Source: Ottowia sp.
Lineage (GTDB): Bacteria; Pseudomonadota; Gammaproteobacteria; Burkholderiales; Burkholderiaceae_C
DNA: 6,535 bases
Reading direction: 5' to 3'
NCBI GenBank assembly: GCA_023228705.1
Contig: JALOAS010000133.1
Location: 1-6,535 of the forward strand
In this document: one piece after another, positions 1 to 4,976 of the stretch
How positions within the stretch are numbered: the stretch's first letter is position 1
How the letters are laid out: each line of letters starts with the position of its first letter
Program-made: the position numbers and the translations under genes
The notes under the pieces: generated by a model
What the model was told of the DNA's origin: nothing
The model's database searches: none
Seen by the model: the letters and a program-made list of their open reading frames with translations, nothing else

Positions 1-334
1 GGCAGGCGCCCAGGTTGTGCGGATCGGTCACGCCGTCAAGCACCAGCAGCAGCGCCGGCTCGTCGAGCGCCTCGACCAGCTGCAGCAGCCCGAGCTGCTC
101 TGGCAACGGCTGCACACGCGCCACGATACCCTGGTGGCCGCCGCTGCCCGCCAGCCCGTCCAGCCGCTGCCTGTCGGCCTCGATCAGGCGCAGCCCCGCC
201 TCGCGCGCCCGGGCCGCAAACCGCTGCATGCGCGCGTCGCGCCGACCCCGGTCCACGTAGATCTCCACGATGGACGCGGGCGCGATCTTCAGCCGCACGC
301 CAACGGCGTGAAAACCATACAGGAGGGACGTCAT
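1..334 (-). CDS. rlmB: 23S rRNA (guanosine-2'-O-)-methyltransferase RlmB, N-terminal part
   Basis: Reading the minus strand from an ATG at 334-332 gives about 111 residues that run off the left edge, so the C-terminal SAM-binding part is missing. The start MTSLLYGFHAV is typical of RlmB, whose N-terminus usually reads as a 'hydrophobic-GxHAV' substrate-binding domain. That domain continues to a GGHQG motif near residues 65-69. A linker follows, then the first SPOUT/TrmH motif, LDGVTDPHNLGAC, at about 99-111. RlmB methylates the 2'-OH of G2251 in the 23S rRNA P-loop, using SAM in the cytoplasm. An in-frame ATG three codons upstream (343-341) is an alternative start. Neither has a clear Shine-Dalgarno sequence. 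A CATAAT hexamer (347-342) could be a -10 element leaving almost no leader, but its -35 is poor. The gene is divergent from mnmH. A different TrmH-family paralogue is the only serious alternative. Confidence 0.9.
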   Translation of the reverse strand, partial: MTSLLYGFHAVGVRLKIAPASIVEIYVDRGRRDARMQRFAARAREAGLRLIEADRQRLDGLAGSGGHQGIVARVQPLPEQLGLLQLVEALDEPALLLVLDGVTDPHNLGAC

Positions 335-393
335 GGCGGCCATTATGCGCAGAACCCAGCGCGCTGCCGCCGCCCTGCGGCGCGGCGCGGGAC

Positions 394-399
394 GATAAT
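394..399 (+). promoter_or_regulatory. possible -10 element upstream of mnmH
   Basis: GATAAT matches five of six bases of the sigma-70 -10 consensus in otherwise GC-rich DNA. It would start transcription near 405-406, leaving a leader of about 70 nt before the mnmH GTG. No convincing -35 hexamer sits 16-18 bp upstream, so this rests on one hexamer only. Confidence 0.25.
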
Positions 400-430
400 C
401 GGGCACACAGCCCCCATCAGAACCCCGTAC

Positions 431-454
431 CGCTGCCCGCCACGCCGGGCAGCG
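431..454 (+). other. perfect 9-bp stem-loop upstream of mnmH
   Basis: CGCTGCCCG (431-439) is exactly complementary to CGGGCAGCG (446-454), with a 6-nt loop. It ends 21 nt before the proposed GTG start of mnmH, so it would lie in the mnmH leader RNA if transcription starts near 405. No U-run follows, so it is not a standard intrinsic terminator. Its function is unknown, and a chance GC-rich hairpin remains possible. Confidence 0.45.
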
Positions 455-475
455 AAACCCCCGCCCCACGCCACC

Positions 476-1534
476 GTGAGCATCCACCGCATCGCCGCAG
501 CCGACGTCCTGCACGCCCTCGGCGGCTACGACGCCATCATCGACGCACGCAGCGAGGCCGAATACGCGCAAGACCGGCTGCCTGGCGCCGCCAACTGGCC
601 CAGCCTGCACGACGACGAGCGCGCGCGGGTGGGCACGCATTACAGGCAGGTCAGCCCCTTCGAGGCACGCAAGCTTGGCGCGGCGCTGGTCGCGCGCAAC
701 ATTGCCGCGCACCTTGAGGCGCATGCGGACCAGATGCCGCGCGGCTGGAAGCCGCTGGTCTACTGCTGGCGCGGCGGCCAGCGCAGCCATGCACTGGCGA
801 CGGTGCTGGCGCAGATAGGCTACAGCGTGCACGTCCTGGACGGCGGCTACAAGGCGTTTCGCAAGGCCATGCTGGTGGACCTGCCGGCGCAGGCCGCGCG
901 CCTGTCCTGGCGCGTGCTCTGTGGCCCCACCGGGTCGGGCAAGACACGGCTGCTGCACGCGCTGGCGCAAGCCGGCGCACAGGTGCTGGACCTGGAGGGG
1001 CTGGCGCACCATCGCGCGTCGGTGCTGGGCGCCATCCCCGGCGACGCGCAGCCCACGCAAAAGCACTTTGACATGCTGCTGTGGCAGGCCCTGCGCCAGT
1101 TCGACGAAGGCCGGCCCGTCTTTGTCGAGGCCGAGAGCAAGAAGGTGGGCAACCTGGCGCTGCCCGAGGCGCTGGTGGCCGCCATGCGCGCGGCGCCCTG
1201 CCTTCGGCTGGAGCTGGATCTTGCGCAGCGGGTGGCGCTGCTGCTGCAAGACTATGGCTACTTCACGCGGGACCCGGCGCATTTTCGCGAGCGGCTCGAT
1301 GCGCTGCAGGGCCTGCGCGGGCACGCCACCGTGGCGCGCTGGAAGGAGCTGGTCGATCGGGGCGACTTTGCGGACGTGGTGCGCGAGCTGCTTGAAAAGC
1401 ACTACGACCCCGGTTATGCCCGCTCGACCCGCCGCAATTTCAGCCAGTTTGCCACCGCCACCGAGCTGCGCTTGCACGAGGGCTCCCAAGCCGAAATGCA
1501 ACGCGTTGCCGCGCAGCTGCTGCGCGCAAACTGA
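476..1534 (+). CDS. mnmH: tRNA 2-selenouridine synthase MnmH (SelU)
   Basis: This 352-residue protein replaces the sulfur of 2-thiouridine at the wobble position of certain tRNAs with selenium from selenophosphate, through a geranylated intermediate. The N-terminal rhodanese-like domain (about 1-130) includes IIDARSEAEY (21-30) and the catalytic loop VYCWRGGQRS, with Cys97 at the position of the known E. coli SelU cysteine. The C-terminal P-loop domain begins with GPTGSGKT (150-157) and includes the family stretch VEAESKKVGN (217-226). The length is near the usual 350-370. The frame is open far upstream, but family-like sequence begins only at SIHRIAAADV. GTG at 476-478 is therefore preferred, although no Shine-Dalgarno sequence is visible. 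The gene is divergent from rlmB and convergent with the TauE/SafE-like gene, 14 bp away. Selenation needs selenophosphate synthetase (SelD), which is not in this window. Confidence 0.93.
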   Translation: MSIHRIAAADVLHALGGYDAIIDARSEAEYAQDRLPGAANWPSLHDDERARVGTHYRQVSPFEARKLGAALVARNIAAHLEAHADQMPRGWKPLVYCWRGGQRSHALATVLAQIGYSVHVLDGGYKAFRKAMLVDLPAQAARLSWRVLCGPTGSGKTRLLHALAQAGAQVLDLEGLAHHRASVLGAIPGDAQPTQKHFDMLLWQALRQFDEGRPVFVEAESKKVGNLALPEALVAAMRAAPCLRLELDLAQRVALLLQDYGYFTRDPAHFRERLDALQGLRGHATVARWKELVDRGDFADVVRELLEKHYDPGYARSTRRNFSQFATATELRLHEGSQAEMQRVAAQLLRAN

Positions 1535-1548
1535 GCAAGGCAGCAGGT

Positions 1549-2220
1549 TCAGTGCGCATGCGCATGGCCATGCGCCAGCGCCATCCACAAGGCCCAGCCG
1601 GAGATCAGCACCAGCGCCAGCCCGGCCACGCGCATGCCCCAGCCGCCGTTGCCGCCAAAGCGTCCCAGCCGCAGCAGCAGCCACGGTCCCACGAACAGCA
1701 CGACGCCGGAGCCCAGCGCAAACAGCGCCATGACCGCCGCGCCGCTGGCGACGCTGCCAGACAGCGCGGCAACCATCACCGCCGAGTACAGCAGGCCGCA
1801 AGGCAGCAGCGCCCAAGCCACGCCCAGCCCCAGCGGAGCCAGCAACCCCCTGGCCCGCACCCGCAGGCGCACCCAGGCCCAGACGCGGCGCGCGCCCGCG
1901 TCCAGCCACACCGGCTGGCGGCCGCGCATCAGCAGCATCAGCCCCAGCAGCAGCGCGGCCACGTGCACCATGGTCCACAGTGGCCGCAAGACCGGCGAGT
2001 GCACCGCCAGCCAGTCCAGCCCCTGCATGGACGCCGCGGCCAGCGCGCCCAGCGTCGCGTAGCCCGCCAGGCGCCCGCCCTGGAACACGAGCAGGGCCCG
2101 CGTGCCGCGCGGCTGCGCCGCCTGCCCGATCCCGGCACAGGCAGCGCCACACATGGCCAGGCAATGCGGGCTGCCCGCAATACCCATGAAAAGCGCAGTC
2201 AGCGCCAGTGAAATCTGCAT
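1549..2220 (-). CDS. TauE/SafE-like (DsbD_2-type) membrane protein of the cbb3 locus
   Basis: This 223-residue protein has about six hydrophobic segments (roughly 1-16, 48-66, 80-98, 124-152, 158-186, 194-215). It opens with the family motif GSPHCLAMCG (16-25) and carries a second signature, LLPCGLLYS (138-146). His19, Cys20, Cys24, Cys28 and Cys141 are candidate metal or thiol ligands near or within the membrane. The protein ends AHGHAHAH, an additional metal-binding-like tail. Genomes often label this family 'sulfite exporter TauE/SafE', but it resembles the DsbD/CcdA transmembrane type and commonly lies beside cbb3 oxidase genes. A role in copper or thiol-redox handling during oxidase assembly is inference, and sulfite export is not supported by anything here. 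The ATG at 2220-2218 places the first motif at the usual distance, but no good Shine-Dalgarno precedes it. The gene is divergent from ccoI and shares a 205-bp regulatory region containing an FNR box. Confidence 0.85.
   Translation of the reverse strand: MQISLALTALFMGIAGSPHCLAMCGAACAGIGQAAQPRGTRALLVFQGGRLAGYATLGALAAASMQGLDWLAVHSPVLRPLWTMVHVAALLLGLMLLMRGRQPVWLDAGARRVWAWVRLRVRARGLLAPLGLGVAWALLPCGLLYSAVMVAALSGSVASGAAVMALFALGSGVVLFVGPWLLLRLGRFGGNGGWGMRVAGLALVLISGWALWMALAHGHAHAH
1553..1575. repeat. two overlapping perfect palindromes at a convergent gene end
   Basis: TGCGCATGCGCA (1553-1564) and GCGCATGGCCATGCGC (1560-1575) are both perfect palindromes and overlap by five bases. They lie in the last codons of the TauE/SafE-like gene, encoding its His-Ala-Gly tail, and begin 18 bp after the mnmH stop. 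Alternating His and Ala codons explain part of the symmetry. A hairpin from the 16-bp palindrome (6-bp stem, GGCC loop) could form in RNA from either strand, but neither side has a U-tract. Confidence 0.5.
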
Positions 2221-2350
2221 GAAGGCAACAGGAGCATGGGCAAGGATTCCGGGCCGGCGATCCCGGCGGACGACGGCCTGTCACGCCGGCGCCATCGTGG
2301 CTGCCACGCCACGCCACGTGACGGTCGCGGCGCGGCGCGGCCAATCCGGC

Positions 2351-2356
2351 AATCTA
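2351..2356 (-). promoter_or_regulatory. candidate class II FNR-dependent -10 for the TauE/SafE-like gene
   Basis: On the minus strand this reads TAGATT, four of six matches to TATAAT. Exactly 22 bp separate it from the near edge of the FNR box at 2379-2392, the spacing expected when the regulator is centred at -41.5. Transcription would start near 2344, giving a leader of about 124 nt. The spacing is observed; the activity is inferred. Confidence 0.35.
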
Positions 2357-2378
2357 CGCCAGGGCAAGCGGGGCAACC

Positions 2379-2392
2379 TTGATCTGGATCAA
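2379..2392. promoter_or_regulatory. FNR/ANR-family box upstream of ccoI
   Basis: TTGATCTGGATCAA is a perfect match to the FNR/ANR consensus TTGAT-N4-ATCAA. The symmetry extends one base further on each side, giving arms CTTGATC and GATCAAG. It lies between the divergent TauE/SafE-like gene and ccoI. FNR-type regulators lose their 4Fe-4S cluster in oxygen and activate cbb3 genes under low oxygen, which fits this locus. A Dnr-type regulator, which can recognise the same sequence, is the main alternative. Confidence 0.88.
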
Positions 2393-2413
2393 GCCGTCCC
2401 CGGATGGCCTGCG

Positions 2414-2419
2414 TACAGT
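2414..2419 (+). promoter_or_regulatory. candidate class II FNR-dependent -10 for ccoI
   Basis: TACAGT matches four of six bases of TATAAT and lies 21 bp after the FNR box, within one base of ideal class II spacing. Counting from this hexamer as -12 to -7, +1 falls on 2426, the A of the ccoI ATG. This implies a leaderless transcript, consistent with the lack of a Shine-Dalgarno sequence. Confidence 0.45.
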
Positions 2420-2425
2420 GGGCGC

Positions 2426-4756
2426 ATGCCGCGCGCACAAGCCCTGCCTTCGCCCAGCTGGACCGCTCAGCCACCCCTGCCTGCGGATGCCGGCCCCTGC
2501 GAGCCGCAGCTGCTGGACGAACCGGACGAGTGGCAGGCGTTCAGCCGGCGCCTGGACGGCGCGGCAAGCGCCGATGCGCCGCTGTGGGAGTCCAGCGTTG
2601 CGCTCCAGGGCATGCATTGCGCCGCTTGCGCGGTCACCATAGAGCGGCTGCTGGGTGCCGTCCCCGGCGTGGTCGACGTCGCCGTGAGCGCCGCGGCGCA
2701 GCGCGCCCGCGTCGTCTGGGACGCACAGCGCACGCGACCGTCGCAATGGCTGCAGGCACTGCGCGGCAGCGCGTACCGGGCGCTGCCGCTGCACGACGCC
2801 GACGCCAGCGCGCTGCGCCGGCAGGACAGCCGCCGCATGGCCTGGCGCCTGGGCGTGGCCGGGCTGTGCATGATGCAGGTGATGATGTACGCGGTGCCCG
2901 GCTACATTGCCGGCGCCGACGGCATGGCGGCCGACACCCGCCAACTGCTGCGCTGGGCGCAATGGATGCTGGCGCTGCCGGTGCTGCTGTTTTCCTGCCA
3001 GCCTTTTTTTGCCGCCGCCTGGCGCGACCTCAAGCTGCGACGCATCAGCATGGACCTGCCGGTGGCGCTGGCCATGGGGATCACGTTCACGGTCAGCAGC
3101 GTGGGCACGTTCCAGCCTGACGGCGTCTTTGGCCACCAGGTTTATTTCGACTCGCTCACCATGTTTGCGTTCTTCCTGCTGGCCGGGCGCTGGCTGGAGC
3201 TGCGCCTGCGCGACCGCGCAGCCGGCGCACTGGAAGCGCTGATGCACCGGCTGCCGCAAGGCGTGCTGCGGCAGGATGCGCGCGGCCAGTGGCAACGCGT
3301 GGCGCTACGCCGCCTGCGCGTGGGCGACGTGGTGCGCGTGCTGCCGGGCGAGACCTTTCCGGCCGACGGCACGCTGCTGGCCGGCAGCACCACGGCAGAC
3401 GAGGCGCTGCTGACCGGCGAGTCCCGGCCCGTGCGGCACGGCCCCGGGGACGCCGTGGTGGCCGGCAGCGGCAACCTGAGCGCCGCGGTCGACATGCGGG
3501 TCGGCGCGCTGGGCGGCACCACCCGCTACGCACAGATCGTGGCGCTGATGCAGCAGGCCGCAACCAGCAAGCCGGCGCTGGCGCGGCTGGTGGACCGCGC
3601 GGCCACGCCGTTCCTGGTCTTTGTGCTGGTGGCCGCCACGGCCGCCGCACTGCTCTGGTGGCGCATCGATCCCGCGCGTGCGCTCATGGTGGCGGTGGCC
3701 GTGCTGGTCATCACCTGCCCCTGCGCACTGTCGCTGGCCACGCCGGCGGCCATGCTGGCCAGCGCCGGCGCGCTGGCACGGCGCGGCCTGCTGGTGCGGC
3801 ACCTGCAGGCGCTGGAGACGCTGGCCCGCGTTGATACCGTCGTGTTTGACAAGACCGGCACGCTCACGCAGGACGCCTTTGGCCTGGAGCGCGTGGCCGT
3901 GCGCGCCGGCGTCTCGCAGGCGCAGGCGCTGGCCTGGGCCGCCGCGCTGGCCCGGCACAGCCTGCACCCTGCCGCGCGCGCCATCGCCGCAGCCGCGTTG
4001 CAGCAGCAGGCAGCGGTGCCCGTCCCTGACGTGGGCGGCGCCACCGAAGAAGCCGGCCGCGGCGTGCGGGGGCAGCTGCTCGGTCCGGATTCGCAGGCGC
4101 GGGCGCTGCGGCTGGGGTCGGCCGCATTCTGCGGCACGGCCGCCACCCCGGCCGACGGCCCGGTCAGCCACCTGGCCGACGACAGCGGCTGGATCGCCAG
4201 CTTCTACCTGCAGGAGGCCGTGCGCCCGGACGCCCGCGCAAGCGTTGCCGCGCTGCAGCGCGCCGGCATTGCCGTGCACCTGATCTCGGGCGACCAGCCG
4301 CAGGCGGCACGGCACGTGGCGCAGCAGCTGGGCATCCGCAACGTGGCGGCTGCCTGCAGCCCGGACGACAAGCTGCAGCGCCTGCGCGCCCTGCAGCAGG
4401 CCGGCGCGTGCACGACCATGGTCGGCGACGGCCTCAACGACGGACCGGTGCTGGCGGCCGCGCACGTGTCCTTTGCCTTTGGCCAGGCGGTGCCGCTGGC
4501 GCAGGGCCAGTCGGACCTGGTCGTGCTCAACCAGCGGCTGGGCACCATCGTCGACGCGCTGGCGCAGTCGCGGCGCACGCTGCGCGTGGTGCGCCAGAAC
4601 CTGCGCTGGGCGCTGACGTACAACGTGGCGGCCCTGCCGGTGGCGTTTTCCGGGCTCATGCCGGCCTGGCTTGCCGGGCTGGGAATGGCCGCCAGCTCGC
4701 TGGTCGTCGTCGGCAACGCGGCCCGCCTCAACCGTGATCAACCCGGAGCCAGCTGA
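2426..4756 (+). CDS. ccoI: Cu(I)-exporting P1B-type ATPase CcoI/FixI for cbb3 oxidase assembly
   Basis: This 776-residue inner-membrane ATPase moves Cu(I) out of the cytoplasm, in this subgroup to supply the CuB site of cbb3 oxidase rather than for bulk copper resistance. An N-terminal HMA domain carries GMHCAAC (62-68). Two membrane pairs follow at about 141-195 and 209-258. The actuator domain has TGES (330-333). The sixth helix contains the ion-binding CPC (431-433). The catalytic domain shows DKTGT (475-479, phosphorylated Asp475), the P1B HP motif (His514-Pro515) and GDGLND (667-672). The last helices carry YN (732-733) and MAASS (754-758), the other Cu(I) site residues. The frame is open far upstream, but ATG 2426 is the only plausible start that leaves the FNR promoter intact. 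The N-terminus lacks the extra Cys-x-x-Cys element seen in many gammaproteobacterial CcoI. The stop overlaps the ccoS start by one base. A general CopA is less likely given the neighbours. Confidence 0.95.
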   Translation: MPRAQALPSPSWTAQPPLPADAGPCEPQLLDEPDEWQAFSRRLDGAASADAPLWESSVALQGMHCAACAVTIERLLGAVPGVVDVAVSAAAQRARVVWDAQRTRPSQWLQALRGSAYRALPLHDADASALRRQDSRRMAWRLGVAGLCMMQVMMYAVPGYIAGADGMAADTRQLLRWAQWMLALPVLLFSCQPFFAAAWRDLKLRRISMDLPVALAMGITFTVSSVGTFQPDGVFGHQVYFDSLTMFAFFLLAGRWLELRLRDRAAGALEALMHRLPQGVLRQDARGQWQRVALRRLRVGDVVRVLPGETFPADGTLLAGSTTADEALLTGESRPVRHGPGDAVVAGSGNLSAAVDMRVGALGGTTRYAQIVALMQQAATSKPALARLVDRAATPFLVFVLVAATAAALLWWRIDPARALMVAVAVLVITCPCALSLATPAAMLASAGALARRGLLVRHLQALETLARVDTVVFDKTGTLTQDAFGLERVAVRAGVSQAQALAWAAALARHSLHPAARAIAAAALQQQAAVPVPDVGGATEEAGRGVRGQLLGPDSQARALRLGSAAFCGTAATPADGPVSHLADDSGWIASFYLQEAVRPDARASVAALQRAGIAVHLISGDQPQAARHVAQQLGIRNVAAACSPDDKLQRLRALQQAGACTTMVGDGLNDGPVLAAAHVSFAFGQAVPLAQGQSDLVVLNQRLGTIVDALAQSRRTLRVVRQNLRWALTYNVAALPVAFSGLMPAWLAGLGMAASSLVVVGNAARLNRDQPGAS

Positions 4757-4893
4757 TGGACATCCTCTTTTTGCTCGTCCCCGTGTCGGTGCTGCTGGTC
4801 TTCATCATCCTGGGCGTGCTGGCCTGGGCCATACACCGCGGCCAGTTCGAGGACCTGGAGCGCGAGGGCGCGCGCATTTTCGAGAACGATTGA
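4756..4893 (+). CDS. ccoS: cbb3-type cytochrome oxidase assembly protein CcoS
   Basis: This 45-residue protein starts MDILFLLVPVSVLLVF, forming one membrane helix at about 3-26. A short charged tail follows, with WAIHRGQFEDLE (24-35), the hallmark of CcoS. In Rhodobacter, CcoS is required for a cbb3 oxidase with its heme and copper cofactors in place; its chemical role is unknown. The start is well supported. CGGAG at 4744-4748 gives a Shine-Dalgarno 7 nt before the ATG, and the TGATG overlap with the ccoI stop (4754-4758) indicates translational coupling. The stop codon at 4891-4893 lies inside the second FNR box. The size and position directly after ccoI are standard for proteobacterial cco loci. 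Confidence 0.96.
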   Translation: MDILFLLVPVSVLLVFIILGVLAWAIHRGQFEDLEREGARIFEND

Positions 4894-4903
4894 CCCAGAT
4901 CAA
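4890..4903. promoter_or_regulatory. FNR/ANR-family box upstream of ccoN, overlapping the ccoS stop
   Basis: TTGACCCAGATCAA matches TTGAT-N4-ATCAA at nine of ten conserved positions, the left half-site being TTGAC. The ccoS TGA supplies bases 4891-4893, so coding and regulatory signals overlap. Its position 70 bp before the ccoN ATG suggests a separate low-oxygen promoter for the oxidase subunits in addition to read-through from ccoIS. Confidence 0.82.
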
Positions 4904-4925
4904 AGCCGGCCACCGGACTTTGGCC

Positions 4926-4931
4926 AATACT
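4926..4931 (+). promoter_or_regulatory. candidate class II FNR-dependent -10 for ccoN
   Basis: AATACT has four of six matches to TATAAT and lies exactly 22 bp after the FNR box. This places the box centre at -41.5 relative to a predicted start at 4938. The ccoN leader would then be about 35 nt. Confidence 0.5.
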
Positions 4932-4940
4932 GGCGGGTTG

Positions 4941-4976
4941 ATGAAAAAGCCCCCAACCAAGGACCTGCTCGCATGA
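4941..4976 (+). CDS. possible 11-codon upstream ORF coupled to ccoN
   Basis: An ATG at 4941, three bases after the predicted transcription start, opens a reading frame for MKKPPTKDLLA. Its TGA (4974-4976) overlaps the ccoN ATG (4973-4975) as ATGA. The ccoN Shine-Dalgarno lies inside this small ORF. It could be translated from a near-leaderless transcript and coupled to ccoN, or it could be chance. No homology to a known leader peptide is recognised. Confidence 0.25.
   Translation: MKKPPTKDLLA
4959..4963 (+). promoter_or_regulatory. ribosome binding site of ccoN
   Basis: AAGGA lies 9 nt before the ATG at 4973. It fixes the ccoN start and is the only good Shine-Dalgarno sequence in the ccoS-ccoN gap. 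Confidence 0.65.

Noticed and set aside
342..347. CATAAT on the minus strand as a -10 for a leaderless rlmB
   Set aside because: It has a good hexamer match and +1 near 335, but the best -35 is only about 3/6, and the alternative ATG at 343 would overlap it. The support is too weak to list as a promoter.
333..398. 21-codon plus-strand ORF with a strong AGGAGGG (321-327) five bases before its ATG
   Set aside because: The Shine-Dalgarno-like bases are the complement of rlmB codons Ser-Leu-Leu, no promoter is visible upstream, and the peptide is a low-complexity Arg/Ala run. It is most likely chance, though it lies just before mnmH.
17..475. Plus-strand open frame upstream of, and continuous with, mnmH
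   Set aside because: It is antisense to the well-recognised rlmB N-terminus up to 334, and its product shows no family resemblance until SIHRIAAADV, so the mnmH start was placed at GTG 476.
1552..2211. 219-codon plus-strand open frame opposite the TauE/SafE-like gene
   Set aside because: It is a Gln/Arg/His/Pro-rich shadow of a membrane protein gene, with no domain and no ribosome binding site.
3305..4741. 478-codon minus-strand open frame opposite ccoI
   Set aside because: It is a shadow frame caused by high GC at third codon positions. The composition is Arg/Ala/Gly/His-rich with no recognisable domain, and ccoI on the other strand is complete.
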